A stretch of 64,000 nt of DNA, from contig CAJYJH010000065.1 of NCBI GenBank assembly GCA_913775265.1, positions 248,001-312,000 on the forward strand, read 5' to 3'. A program made the translations under genes and the position numbers. This stretch comes from an uncultured Mucilaginibacter sp. (GTDB taxonomy: Bacteria > Bacteroidota > Bacteroidia > Sphingobacteriales > Sphingobacteriaceae). The notes under the pieces were generated by a model. The model did no database searches and was not told the DNA's origin. It saw nothing but the letters and a program-made list of their open reading frames with translations. The first letter of the stretch is position 1. Each line of letters starts with the position of its first letter. Positions 1 through 10,389 of the stretch are shown here, piece after piece.

Positions 1-323
1 GCGTATACCATTTTTACACGGCCAAAATCAAAGTTATAGCTGCCGCCAATATTCATACCATGTGCATCTTCCACGCCATTTTTACCTAACCAGCCAGCAA
101 TTTCGGCAATGCAAATTACCTTGGCGCCGCTGTTTTTTTGGATAGGCAGCAAGTCGGCCACATGGTCGCCGTGCCCGTGCGAAATCAAAATATAATCAGG
201 CTTCAGCTCATTAATGTCGATATGCTTGGCTAACTCGTTAGGCGTAATAAACGGATCGAATAAAAGTGTTTTACCGCCGGTTTGCAGCTCGATAGTTGAG
301 TGCCCGTAATAGGTCAGTTTCAT
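1..323 (-). CDS. UPF0173-type metal-dependent hydrolase (metallo-beta-lactamase fold), truncated by window edge
   Basis: Reverse translation from ATG at 323 reads MKLTYYGHSTIELQTGGKTLLFDPFITPNELAKHIDINELKPDYILISHGHGDHVAD..., with the HxHxDH metal-binding motif. Confidence 0.85.
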   Translation of the reverse strand, partial: MKLTYYGHSTIELQTGGKTLLFDPFITPNELAKHIDINELKPDYILISHGHGDHVADLLPIQKNSGAKVICIAEIAGWLGKNGVEDAHGMNIGGSYNFDFGRVKMVY

Positions 324-331
324 AAGTAAAA

Positions 332-379
332 AATAAAGCGTTTAAACAAAACTATTAATAGTTGTTTAAACGCTTTATT
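332..379 (-). terminator. Intrinsic terminator-like hairpin downstream of ybaB
   Basis: 18-bp perfect inverted repeat aataaagcgtttaaacaa / ttgtttaaacgctttatt, followed on the minus strand by a T-run. Confidence 0.7.
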
Positions 380-421
380 GGTAAAATTGATTTTACCGAT
401 TTATTACATAGCTGTAATCTG

Positions 422-727
422 CTATTGGCCAAACATGCCGCCCAAGTCGCCGAACATGTTTTTGGTCATGGCAGCCATCTCGCTCTGGTTAATATTGTCG
501 GCCTGCTCCATAGCTTTGTTTACGGCGGTCACTAATAATTCTTCTAACTCGTCTTTGTCAGCTTCTTTCATAAATTCATCACTGATGACGATGCTTTGAA
601 TTACTTTATTAGCATTAGCTGTTACAGTGATCTTGCCGCCTTCTACCGTACCGGTTACGGTGATGTCGTCCAGGCGTTTTTTCATTTCGCCAGCCTTTTG
701 CTGAGCTTCAAATATTTTGTCGAACAT
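422..727 (-). CDS. ybaB: YbaB/EbfC family nucleoid-associated protein
   Basis: MFDKIFEAQQKAGEMKKRLDDITVTGTVEGGKITVTANANKVIQSIVI... typical of the YbaB family. Confidence 0.85.
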   Translation of the reverse strand: MFDKIFEAQQKAGEMKKRLDDITVTGTVEGGKITVTANANKVIQSIVISDEFMKEADKDELEELLVTAVNKAMEQADNINQSEMAAMTKNMFGDLGGMFGQ

Positions 728-773
728 AAAATTTATTTTAAGTGAGTTATGTATGCTGATTAACTATAAGGTA

Positions 774-1979
774 TTAATCATCTGCCGTTTCGCCGGCACC
801 GGTATAGGCACCTTTACGCACAATAGGCATGCCTGTGATTTTAAACAATTCGTCCAGGTGCAGCAAGCTACCGTTTACTAAGTTTCCTAACAAAACTATA
901 GTGACATCGTTTTTTAAATCTCGTAAAAATATATGCCTGAAACCATGCCACCAGCCGGTATGATAAACTACCTTTTCGTTTTTGCTCTCAAAAATACGCC
1001 AGCCGTATCCATAGCTGAAATGACCGCGAATTAAAGGCGTTACATGTGCTGTGTAAGCAGAGTCTTGGGTGCTCTTTTTAATTAAACGACCGGCTTTTAA
1101 TGCTTGGTCGAATAAATATAAATCGCCAACCGTACTGTAAATTCCTTTGTCGCCTACAGGGCCATCCAAAAAGTTTTGGGCAACAGAGTAGCGCCAGCTG
1201 TTACGGTCGTGCCCCACTACATCAACCGGAATTTTATCATAAACCGCTTTTGAGTACACCGCAGTATGCGTCATGCCCGAAGGTTTAAAAATATGCTCCT
1301 GCACATACTGCGCATAAGGCACACCGGTAACCTTTTCGATGATGGAGCCCAGCACCATGTAATTAGAGTTGTTGTACAAAAACCGGGCGTTGGGTTTATT
1401 AAACGGAGCAGGCTTGTATTTGGCAATCAGATCCATCACCTGTTGGTTGGTAATTCCTTTCCGCTGGTCAAGGTGCTGCGAGCGGTACAATCCGTCAACA
1501 AAATAAACATAGTTCATCATACCCGAGCGGTGGGTGAGCAGCAAGCGTATGGTTACCCCTTCGTACGGAAAGTTAGGGTAGAAATCGCGCACATCCTGGT
1601 CGAGCTTTATTTTGCCTTCTTCCCAAAGCTGCATGATGGCCGTACCAGTTATGGTTTTTGATACTGAGGCCAGTTCAAACTTCGAGTCAATCTTCAGGCT
1701 GTCGCGGGTGAGATGGTTGGCCCAACCAAACGAGCCTTCATATAAAATCTTGCCTTTTTTAGCTACCAGCACATTACCGTTAAAGGCGCTTTTTCTATGC
1801 AATTGCTGCATAAAAGCGTCAATCTTTTCGTCAGCATCTTTGGGGTTATATTTTAACAGTTTTTGCGGCTCAAAGGGTTTATCCGAATTATCCACTCCCT
1901 TTTTTGAAGTGTGTGAACACGAAGACATTATTAATACAGCAAGCACGCCTGCCAAAAGATGCTTATACAAAAAACTCAT
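774..1979 (-). CDS. Serine hydrolase, beta-lactamase/penicillin-binding class C family, lipoprotein
   Basis: Lipobox (MSSCS); SVSK (SxxK) and YNNSNY (YxN) motifs; HTGW near the C-terminus. Confidence 0.85.
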   Translation of the reverse strand: MSFLYKHLLAGVLAVLIMSSCSHTSKKGVDNSDKPFEPQKLLKYNPKDADEKIDAFMQQLHRKSAFNGNVLVAKKGKILYEGSFGWANHLTRDSLKIDSKFELASVSKTITGTAIMQLWEEGKIKLDQDVRDFYPNFPYEGVTIRLLLTHRSGMMNYVYFVDGLYRSQHLDQRKGITNQQVMDLIAKYKPAPFNKPNARFLYNNSNYMVLGSIIEKVTGVPYAQYVQEHIFKPSGMTHTAVYSKAVYDKIPVDVVGHDRNSWRYSVAQNFLDGPVGDKGIYSTVGDLYLFDQALKAGRLIKKSTQDSAYTAHVTPLIRGHFSYGYGWRIFESKNEKVVYHTGWWHGFRHIFLRDLKNDVTIVLLGNLVNGSLLHLDELFKITGMPIVRKGAYTGAGETADD

Positions 1980-2356
1980 ATCGCTTATATCCCCATTTAA
2001 CGCCCGCGAAAATCCGAAATTATCATTGAGCTAAAAAGTAAAGTGCCGATTATTTTTTTGTGCAGGTTAAATCAATGTGCCGCCATTGTTAAAGGCTCAT
2101 CATATCAATATTAAAAAAGCTTTCATTTTATGTAAATCAACATATCCGGGTTTGATGCAATCGGTTAATGTATTAAAGAAAGAATCAGTTTTGTATCTAA
2201 TTTTTTACATATTTTCATTTTATCTCCCTTTTATTGAGAATGTGATAATACAAGCATGATGTATGCTTAACTTTTGCTTAACAGTACTTGCTCACCTTTG
2301 CAGCAGCATTTAAAGCTGACAAATACACTTACTGTAACTCCAATAAACTCCCCTTT

Positions 2357-5300
2357 ATGAACAAAAGCTTTACTTATGGCATAAGCAGGCTTTGGAAAAT
2401 TTCCGGTCAGGACACAAGTTGCTACCGGCTAAGCCCCAAAACGTCATTAGGCAAACGCATTTTCCAACTATTGCTTTGCATTTTTACAGTCGCTTTTCAA
2501 GTCTTGTCGTATAATACGTTGCTGGCGCAAACGCAGCCCCGTAACATAACCGTGCAAGGTACTGTTATTGACAACGACGACTCTGAACCGCTGATTGGTG
2601 TTACCATCAGCGACAACAAAAAAAGGTCACTTACTATTACCAACACGCAGGGTGCATTTGCAGTAACCGTACCCGCCGGTACCGAATTACAAATCGGCTA
2701 TATTGGTTACACATCCGAAACGCGTGTTTTTAACACGAGCCAAAGCAAAATCGTTATCCGTTTAAAACGTGGCTCAAGTCAGCTAAATGAAGTCGTGGTT
2801 ACCGCTTTAGGTATTAAAAGGGAGGAGCGTGCTCTTGGTTATTCGGCACCTAAGCTGGATAGCACTGCTTTTACCAAAGCTGTTGCCAGTAACTGGACGG
2901 ATGCGTTATCCGGAAAGGTAGCAGGCTTAAACCTGATCAGAAACAGCGGCCCTGCCGGATCAAACAAAATTATCCTGCGTGGCGAGAATAACCTGACTGG
3001 TGATAACGAAGCACTGATTGTAATTGATGGTGTAGTGGCCAGCAGTTCAGCCAGGAGGCCGGCAGCATCCTCAGGAGGGGTATACGGTACCTCGGGTGAT
3101 ATTATGCCTCCGGATTTCGGTTCGGCCTTAAACGACTTGAACCCAGACGATATTGAAAGTGTTACCGTGTTAAAAGGACCGGGTGCATCAGCACTTTATG
3201 GCCAGCGCGGTGCCAATGGTGCTATTATAATCACCACCAAATCCGGGAAAGCTAAAAAGAAATTAAACATCACCCTTACATCTAACAATACCTGGGAATC
3301 AATAAATAAGAGTCCGGATATTCAGAGTGATTATGGGCAAGGTCAGTTTGGTGTAAACTATTTCTCGTACGGCGCTTCTGATGATGGTGCCAGCACCAAC
3401 GCTACCAGTGCTACGTGGGGTGCCCCTTTTAACCAGGGCACCAGCTTTTTTCAGTATGATCCGGCTACTAAAACCCGTGGCACTGTCAGAACGCCTTGGG
3501 TGGCTTATGATAACCCGGTAAAATCTTTCTTTAAAACCGGTTTCGAAACATTAAACTCTATCGCCATTGATGGGGGATACAAAAACGTAGGCATGCGTTT
3601 TTCGGCAAATCATGGTAATTATAACTGGATTGCTCCAAACACAGGCTTAGAGCGTACCAATATCTCTTTCTCAGCAAACAGTGATGTTACCAAGAAACTG
3701 AATATTCAGTTTAAAGCCATTTATAACAACAGGCATAGTGATAACCTGCCTGCAACCGGTTATGGTAACCAATCGATGATGTACTGGTTTATGTTTGCAC
3801 AACCCAATGTAAATACCGATTGGTACAGGGATTACTGGGTTAACGGGCGGGAGAATCAACAATTTGTTAACATCACGACGACTAACCCCGAAAGCCCTTA
3901 CGCTATCTCAGAGCAATACATCAACAAACAACGTCGTAACGGTGTAATAGGCAACCTACAGGCAACTTATAAGCTTACCAACGATTTGAGCTTAATGGTA
4001 CGCGGATCGCTAGATTACAACAAAGACCTTCGCGAAACTCAACGGCCTTGGGATGCCGCAGGTAACAAATTTGCACAAGGATCTTTCCGGGTACAAAACA
4101 ACATAAGTTACGAGATCAATGCCGACTTCTTATTGAGATATAACAAGAAGCTGTCTAAGTCTTTACAGATGAACGCCTCATTGGGTGGAAGCCAGCTGCG
4201 TAACGAATATAAGAGATCAGAAGTTCGGGCTGATGGTTTAGTTATTCCAGGAGTATTTAGTCTGGATAATAATGCCAATCCTTTAATTTATGTTCCGGAT
4301 ACGGCACGCTACCGGTTAAACAGCTTTTACGGTTTGGTATCATTCAGTTTAAAAAACTACCTGTATTTAGATTTAACCGGTCGGCAGGATTGGAACAGTG
4401 CATTGGCAACTCCGGAAAGAACAGACAATGTAAGCTTCTTCTATCCATCGGCTAGTGCATCATTTATTGCATCAGATTTTTGGAAGCTACCGTCAACTAT
4501 TAGTTTCTTAAAATTCAGGGCGTCTGTTTCTCAGGTAGGTAGTGGTAGTACAATTCCTTATCGTACCGCTTATAACTACCCGCTTGCCGCAAATGGTATT
4601 TATCCTGATAGTGCCATGACCAATCCGAACAGGCTACCCAACCCGAACTTAAAGCCATTAAAAACAACCACCATAGAGTTGGGTACCGAATTTAAGTTGT
4701 TCAATAACAGGTTAAACTTTGATTTAGCAGTTTACAAGGGCAATACTACCAACCAGATTTTAGAGAGGGTGGTTGACCGTGCAACTGGCTATAGCCTGGC
4801 GGTTTTTAATGCCGGTAACATTCAGAATAAAGGTATTGAGATTGCTGTTAGCGGCACACCTATACAAACTAAAAAGTTTAGCTGGCAACTTAACGGAACC
4901 TTTACAGCCAACCGCAACAAAATTATAGAGTTGGCAGATAGCTCAGTAGTGTTACGTAACGGTGCTTTAGGTGGCGCTGCCATTGTAGCCAGTGTTGGTG
5001 GTAGCTTGGGTGATTTATACGGAAGAGGCATTGTACGCTCGCCGGACGGCCAAATTGTATATGATGCTGTTACAGGTAATGCCAAAGCCGGCGACCAGTT
5101 GGTTTACTTAGGCAACACCATGCCTAAATTCAGGTTCAGTTTTGGTTCTACAGTTACTTACCAACGCTTTAGTTTATCAGGTTTATTTGATGCACAAGTA
5201 GGAGCCGTGGCTCACTCGCTTACCTTCTCAAGGATGGCGGCTTTGGGTAAACTCAAAATTACTTTACCGGGTCGTTATAACGGTGTGGTTGGCCAGGGTG

Positions 5301-5659
5301 TGGTACAAAATTCAGATGGCACTTATCGTCCTAATGATGTAGTGGCTACAAATATGGAAAGCTTTTACTCATCACTATACGGATCAGACCAGGCCGAAGG
5401 CAGTGTGTTCAGAACTGATTATTTAAAATTCAGAGAGGCTAACCTGACTTATACTTTCGGACCAAAAGTATTAAGAACCATTGGCGTTAGCCGCTTATCG
5501 CTTGGTGTATACGGCCGTAACCTGTTTGTTTGGTCTCCTTGGCCGGCGTTCGATCCTGAGTTTGGTACACTGTCGGGTACCGACATTGTTCAGGGCTTTG
5601 AAACAGGCCAATTGCCCTCTACCAGAAGTTACGGTTTCCGTTTAGTTGTAGGCATTTAA
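2357..5659 (+). CDS. SusC/RagA family TonB-linked outer membrane protein
   Basis: Carboxypeptidase-like N-terminal domain, TonB plug (LNEVVVTALGIKREERALGYS; VLKGPGASALYGQRGANGAIIITTK) and a beta-barrel C-terminus. Confidence 0.95.
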   Translation: MNKSFTYGISRLWKISGQDTSCYRLSPKTSLGKRIFQLLLCIFTVAFQVLSYNTLLAQTQPRNITVQGTVIDNDDSEPLIGVTISDNKKRSLTITNTQGAFAVTVPAGTELQIGYIGYTSETRVFNTSQSKIVIRLKRGSSQLNEVVVTALGIKREERALGYSAPKLDSTAFTKAVASNWTDALSGKVAGLNLIRNSGPAGSNKIILRGENNLTGDNEALIVIDGVVASSSARRPAASSGGVYGTSGDIMPPDFGSALNDLNPDDIESVTVLKGPGASALYGQRGANGAIIITTKSGKAKKKLNITLTSNNTWESINKSPDIQSDYGQGQFGVNYFSYGASDDGASTNATSATWGAPFNQGTSFFQYDPATKTRGTVRTPWVAYDNPVKSFFKTGFETLNSIAIDGGYKNVGMRFSANHGNYNWIAPNTGLERTNISFSANSDVTKKLNIQFKAIYNNRHSDNLPATGYGNQSMMYWFMFAQPNVNTDWYRDYWVNGRENQQFVNITTTNPESPYAISEQYINKQRRNGVIGNLQATYKLTNDLSLMVRGSLDYNKDLRETQRPWDAAGNKFAQGSFRVQNNISYEINADFLLRYNKKLSKSLQMNASLGGSQLRNEYKRSEVRADGLVIPGVFSLDNNANPLIYVPDTARYRLNSFYGLVSFSLKNYLYLDLTGRQDWNSALATPERTDNVSFFYPSASASFIASDFWKLPSTISFLKFRASVSQVGSGSTIPYRTAYNYPLAANGIYPDSAMTNPNRLPNPNLKPLKTTTIELGTEFKLFNNRLNFDLAVYKGNTTNQILERVVDRATGYSLAVFNAGNIQNKGIEIAVSGTPIQTKKFSWQLNGTFTANRNKIIELADSSVVLRNGALGGAAIVASVGGSLGDLYGRGIVRSPDGQIVYDAVTGNAKAGDQLVYLGNTMPKFRFSFGSTVTYQRFSLSGLFDAQVGAVAHSLTFSRMAALGKLKITLPGRYNGVVGQGVVQNSDGTYRPNDVVATNMESFYSSLYGSDQAEGSVFRTDYLKFREANLTYTFGPKVLRTIGVSRLSLGVYGRNLFVWSPWPAFDPEFGTLSGTDIVQGFETGQLPSTRSYGFRLVVGI

Positions 5660-5669
5660 AAATTGAATC

Positions 5670-7235
5670 ATGAAATTGTTTAAGAAAACAACCAGCTATA
5701 TATTATTATCGGTACTTACCAGTTTATCGGTTTCCTGCAAAAAAGATTTTGATGAGGTAAACACCGATCCTATTGGTAAATCAACCACCTCAGCTAACCA
5801 GTTACTGGCACCGGCTTTGGTAAATGTTTTACAGGCTAACATGTTACGTAACCGCAACTTCAACAACGAGTTGATGCAGGTGACGGTAGACATCAGCGAT
5901 GCCGAGGGCAAGATTTTCAGATATGACGTAAGGCGTAACTGGGCAGATTATACTTGGAACACTTGCTACCCGGAGCTTACCAACCTGCGTGATATTTATA
6001 CCATTGCGAGTCAGCCCACATCAACTAATTCATCGTACAAAGCGATATCGCTAATTACACAAGCCTGGGTTTTTCAAATCCTGACGGATGTGTACGGCGA
6101 TATACCGTACTCACAGGCCAATCAGGGCAAAGAAGGTAACCTTCAACCGGTTTACGATAAGCAAAAAGATATTTACCTCGATTTGTTTAAAAAACTGGAA
6201 GAAGCTAATACGCTTTTAGCAGAAGGCGCTGCTATTATAAAAACAGGCGACCCGGTTTATCAGGGCGACGTTACCAAATGGCGCCGATTGGGCAATTCGC
6301 TTTACTTAAGGTTATTGCTTCGTGCTTCGGGTAAATCTGAGGTAAGCAGCCAGGTAATTGCCAAGATCAAAGAAATTGCCGATACCAATAAAGGCAATTA
6401 TCCGATCATGGAAAATAACAGCCATACAGCTAAAATTTTATGGAATGGTACTAACAGCAGTACTGCAGTATACTCTTCGCCATTTATGATCAATGTGCGT
6501 GCGGTTGACTTCCGTACACCTGCCATCACCAGCTTCTTTTTGGGTAACCTGACCAACTGGGCAGATCCACGGGTATCAGGCGCATACGGTACAAATGGTT
6601 ATAACCGCTTTGGTATAGCAGGTGGCCCAGCAGGCTTAATCGGTGTACCGAGTGGTTACGATACCGGCTCATCGGTGGTTAAGCAATCTTATTTTTACTC
6701 GGACGCGCAAAACGCAAGTGTTACCTTGCAAACCGATCCTTACACCGGCATCATCATGAATTGTGCAGAGGTTGACTTTATTTTAGCGGAAGCTGCTGCT
6801 AAAGGATGGATTTCGGGTACCGGCGAAGCTTACTATACCAAAGGTATTGCTGATGGACTGAACTATTGGCTGCCTGCTAAATTTACCTCGACTACAGATC
6901 CTGAACTATTGAGCTACATCAGGGCTGCCGATATCGGGTGGAGTAACAGCTTACCGCTGGATAATACAGCAACCAATGCGCCAAGCAAAATGGAGTACAT
7001 TCACTTGCAAAAGTACTATGCCATGTTTTTAGTTGATTTTCAGCAATGGTTTGAATACCGCAGAACCGGCCATCCATTCCTGCCTAAAGGTACCGGCCTG
7101 GCTAACGGGGGCAGAATGCCTGCCAGGTTGAACTATCCGCTGGCATCACAATCAACCAACCCTACCAGCTATGCCAATGCAGTAGCTGCTCAGGGACCTG
7201 ACAATATTAACACATTAGTTTGGTGGCAAAAATAA
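5670..7235 (+). CDS. SusD/RagB family nutrient-binding outer membrane lipoprotein
   Basis: Lipobox SVSCKKDFDEVNTDP, directly downstream of SusC; SusD_2-like sequence. Confidence 0.93.
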   Translation: MKLFKKTTSYILLSVLTSLSVSCKKDFDEVNTDPIGKSTTSANQLLAPALVNVLQANMLRNRNFNNELMQVTVDISDAEGKIFRYDVRRNWADYTWNTCYPELTNLRDIYTIASQPTSTNSSYKAISLITQAWVFQILTDVYGDIPYSQANQGKEGNLQPVYDKQKDIYLDLFKKLEEANTLLAEGAAIIKTGDPVYQGDVTKWRRLGNSLYLRLLLRASGKSEVSSQVIAKIKEIADTNKGNYPIMENNSHTAKILWNGTNSSTAVYSSPFMINVRAVDFRTPAITSFFLGNLTNWADPRVSGAYGTNGYNRFGIAGGPAGLIGVPSGYDTGSSVVKQSYFYSDAQNASVTLQTDPYTGIIMNCAEVDFILAEAAAKGWISGTGEAYYTKGIADGLNYWLPAKFTSTTDPELLSYIRAADIGWSNSLPLDNTATNAPSKMEYIHLQKYYAMFLVDFQQWFEYRRTGHPFLPKGTGLANGGRMPARLNYPLASQSTNPTSYANAVAAQGPDNINTLVWWQK

Positions 7236-7255
7236 TAATCTCATCAAGAAATTAT

Positions 7256-8764
7256 ATGAAAAAGTTCATTTTCTATATCACTGCTCTGGTTTTAGTTTGC
7301 GCCTCTTTTGCAGGCTGTAAACGCGACAACGATTATATTCCGGTTGCAGTTAGTCCGTATATATCTAACTTTGACTTACGCAATCTGTTTAAAAATGCCG
7401 ACCTGGCGTTGAGCACAGAAACTTTAGGTGGTGCTAATTTTATTAAAGGCGTAGTTATATCAGATTATACCAGCAATAACATGCCGTCAGGCTTATTAGT
7501 CATTCAAAACAGCCGTGTTGCCGGTAATGCCATCGACTCATTGAGGGGTATAGCTATCAATATAGGAGCTGATGCGTCCAAGTATATTCCGGGCGATTCT
7601 GTACACATCAAAATTTCGGGTGCCACCTTAAAACGGACCGACGGCATCTTGCAGCTTACCGGTGTAGCCTCAACAGATGTAGAAAAAAAGGCATCAGGCA
7701 GAAAAATCATTTTACGTGCAGTTACCGCAGGTGCTATAGCAAGCCGCCCTGGTTTTTATGAGAGTACTTTAGTAACGGTAAGTAAAGGTAAAATGGATCC
7801 TGCACCTGGAAACAACGATACTAACGCAGGTAATAAAACCATTAATGATGGGTTTGGTACATTAGCAGTACATACAGAAAGCGCGGCTACTTTTGCTAAT
7901 CAGAGACCTACGCCGTTTGCTGATTTCACCGGTATTGTTTTTAACACATCATCAGGTACCCAATTATGGCCAAGATCTACAAGCGATATATTTCCATTGG
8001 CTGAGATTATACCTTCGCCTTTAATTATCACCGGTTACCTAACCGACCCATCCGGCTCTGACGCTAATTATGAGTACATTCAGTTTAAAGCTACGCGCGA
8101 TATTGATTTTGCTGCGACGCCGTTCTCTGTAGTTACTTGTAACAACGCCGGTATTTTGGCGGCACCTGTATTAGGCTGGGCAACCGGCGATGTGCGAACT
8201 TACAAATTCAATATTAATTCGGGCACGGTTAAAAAGGGCCAGTTCTGCTATGTAGGTGCCAATAAAAATATTTGGGGCGCGGGCTCAACAGATATCAGCA
8301 ACGGCGTATGGATTGCCAGCAAACAGTATTCAACTGTAAACGGAGATGGCTTTGGCACGGCAACCTCAAACTTGTTAGCTAATAGCGGCAACGTGGCAGG
8401 TGTAGCTGTATTTGCAGGATTAAATGTTAATGCAACCTCAGTTCCGTTAGATGTAATTATGTATGGTGGTAACGGTTTGGTATACTCTGCCGGTCCGCCG
8501 GAGGCTGGTTACCGGATAACCAATACCGACCAATACAGTACCATACAAAACAGGGTAACTGTGTCGTTTTATGGGGCTGGTACTAACACCAAGAAATTTG
8601 GTTTGCCTACTACAGCAGGTGCCTTTACTATGCTAGGCGGTGTTTACAATGCTAAAGATGGCACCTGGCCAACAGGCAGATCTGCTAAATTTATCATCAT
8701 GACCGCCACAGCTCCGCTTTCGAGCATTGAAGAGGCTACAGGTTTCACCACCTTGGTAAACTAA
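7256..8764 (+). CDS. DUF5689 domain-containing lipoprotein
   Basis: Lipobox FAGCKRDND; ISDLR-like N-terminus followed by OB-like repeats (GVVISDYTSNNMPSGLLVIQN); downstream of SusD. Confidence 0.7.
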   Translation: MKKFIFYITALVLVCASFAGCKRDNDYIPVAVSPYISNFDLRNLFKNADLALSTETLGGANFIKGVVISDYTSNNMPSGLLVIQNSRVAGNAIDSLRGIAINIGADASKYIPGDSVHIKISGATLKRTDGILQLTGVASTDVEKKASGRKIILRAVTAGAIASRPGFYESTLVTVSKGKMDPAPGNNDTNAGNKTINDGFGTLAVHTESAATFANQRPTPFADFTGIVFNTSSGTQLWPRSTSDIFPLAEIIPSPLIITGYLTDPSGSDANYEYIQFKATRDIDFAATPFSVVTCNNAGILAAPVLGWATGDVRTYKFNINSGTVKKGQFCYVGANKNIWGAGSTDISNGVWIASKQYSTVNGDGFGTATSNLLANSGNVAGVAVFAGLNVNATSVPLDVIMYGGNGLVYSAGPPEAGYRITNTDQYSTIQNRVTVSFYGAGTNTKKFGLPTTAGAFTMLGGVYNAKDGTWPTGRSAKFIIMTATAPLSSIEEATGFTTLVN

Positions 8765-8807
8765 AGTACTGTCAGGTCATAATTAGTTCTTCTATAAAAA
8801 TTAAGCT

Positions 8808-8839
8808 CTTAAAGCCGGTCTGTTTAGGGCCGGCTTTTA
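8808..8839 (+). terminator. Rho-independent terminator-like hairpin
   Basis: aaagccggtctgtttagggccggctttt. Confidence 0.65.
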
Positions 8840-8867
8840 TACACTCATTAGTATAATCTAAAAAAGC

Positions 8868-10265
8868 ATGAATCGCAGATTATTCATACAGCGCTCCTTG
8901 GTCCTTACAGGTGCGTTAACTTTAAAATTCAGAAATATTTTTGCCCGCAATAAGCGCGCAGCTACAGTTACCGGTAAGGTAACTGCTGCCGGAAAACCGC
9001 TGGCTAATGTGTTAATATCAGATGGTTTTAGCATTGTGCCTACAGGCAAAGACGGCAGCTATCAACTTACGCCCGACGCTAAAGCCGAGTTTGTATTTAT
9101 CAGCATTCCGTCGGGTTATGAGTTCCCGCATAAAGATTATTTGGCTAAGCATTATCGCCGTTTAAGTGAAGGCAGTAGCTTTGACTTTAATCTGGTGCCA
9201 TTAAAAAAGAATGATAGCAAACACAACTTCATTGTATGGGCCGACCCGCAGGTCCGCAACAAAAAAGACGTTGAAAAAATGATGGCCCAATCGGTGCCTG
9301 ATACTCAAAAAACGGTAGTCAGCTTGAAAGGCGAGTTATTACATGGTATTGGCGTGGGCGATTTAGCCTGGGATAACCTGGAGCTTTTTGCTGATTACAA
9401 TGCTGCGGTTAAGCAGATCGGTATTCCGTTTTTCCAAGGTTTAGGTAACCACGATATGGATTACCGCCAAGGCGGCGACGAAACTTCGGATCGTACCTTT
9501 AAGAAAACTTATGGGCCGACGTATTACTCCTACAATCGTGGACGTGCCCATTATGTAATGATGGATGACGTACGTTATCTGGGCCGCGAGCGTGAGTACG
9601 ATGGTTACATCACCGAAGAACAACTTAACTGGCTGGCCAAAGATTTGCAATATGTTAAAAAGGATGATTTGCTCATTATCTGTCTGCACATACCGGTTTA
9701 CGACCAAGTGAAGAACAACCAGGATTTATACAAATTGTTAAGGCCGTTTAAAAACGTGCACATTATGTCGGGCCATACCCATTATAATGCTAACCATATT
9801 GATGGCAACATTTACGAGCACAACCACGGCACCGTATGTGGTGCGTGGTGGACTGGCCCGATCTGCGAAGACGGCACTCCGCGCGGATACGGCGTTTACA
9901 CCGTTGAAGGTAATCAACTGAAATGGTACTATAAATCAATGGAGAGCGATAAAAATAATCAGTTATCCTTACACATTGATGAGCAGAAAAAACTGGTAGC
10001 TAACGTTTACAATTGGGATCCGCAATGGAAAGTAGAATACTGGCTGGACGGAAAATATAAAGGCATTTTGAAAAATGAACCGGGCATGGACCCCATGGCA
10101 GTAAAATTGTACCTGGGTGATAAATTACCTGCCGGTCGTACCTTCCCTGAACCGAAAACTACCGATCATATTTTTGCAGCGCAACTAAATAATAATGTTA
10201 AAAGCGTAAAAGTAGTAGCTACTGATCGCTTTGGCGACAAATATGAGCGTGAAATGAGCGTTTAA
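8868..10265 (+). CDS. Calcineurin-like phosphoesterase with N- and C-terminal accessory domains
   Basis: Metallophosphoesterase motifs GVGDLAWDN, GLGNHDMD, HIPVYDQ, MSGHTHYN. Confidence 0.88.
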   Translation: MNRRLFIQRSLVLTGALTLKFRNIFARNKRAATVTGKVTAAGKPLANVLISDGFSIVPTGKDGSYQLTPDAKAEFVFISIPSGYEFPHKDYLAKHYRRLSEGSSFDFNLVPLKKNDSKHNFIVWADPQVRNKKDVEKMMAQSVPDTQKTVVSLKGELLHGIGVGDLAWDNLELFADYNAAVKQIGIPFFQGLGNHDMDYRQGGDETSDRTFKKTYGPTYYSYNRGRAHYVMMDDVRYLGREREYDGYITEEQLNWLAKDLQYVKKDDLLIICLHIPVYDQVKNNQDLYKLLRPFKNVHIMSGHTHYNANHIDGNIYEHNHGTVCGAWWTGPICEDGTPRGYGVYTVEGNQLKWYYKSMESDKNNQLSLHIDEQKKLVANVYNWDPQWKVEYWLDGKYKGILKNEPGMDPMAVKLYLGDKLPAGRTFPEPKTTDHIFAAQLNNNVKSVKVVATDRFGDKYEREMSV

Positions 10266-10289
10266 ATTGCATATATCTCTTAATACCCG

Positions 10290-10373
10290 TGTTGCCATTC
10301 GGACGACAATTGAGGCGGTTACCACCGGGACATAACCAGTAACAAACACCTCAATTTAACCTGAATGGCAACA
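10290..10373. repeat. Nested inverted-repeat structure in the phosphoesterase-GDPD intergenic region
   Basis: Outer stem tgttgccattc (10290-10300) / gaatggcaaca (10363-10373); middle stem aattgagg (10308-10315) / cctcaatt (10349-10356); inner ggtta/taacc. Confidence 0.7.
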
Positions 10374-10389
10374 TGCCGTTTATAATAAA

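Noticed and set aside
1100-2034. Plus-strand ORFs opposite the serine hydrolase gene
   Set aside because: Antisense to a well-supported beta-lactamase-family gene; no family signature.
2077-2259. 60-aa ORF upstream of SusC
   Set aside because: AT-rich promoter region with no recognisable domain; probably chance.
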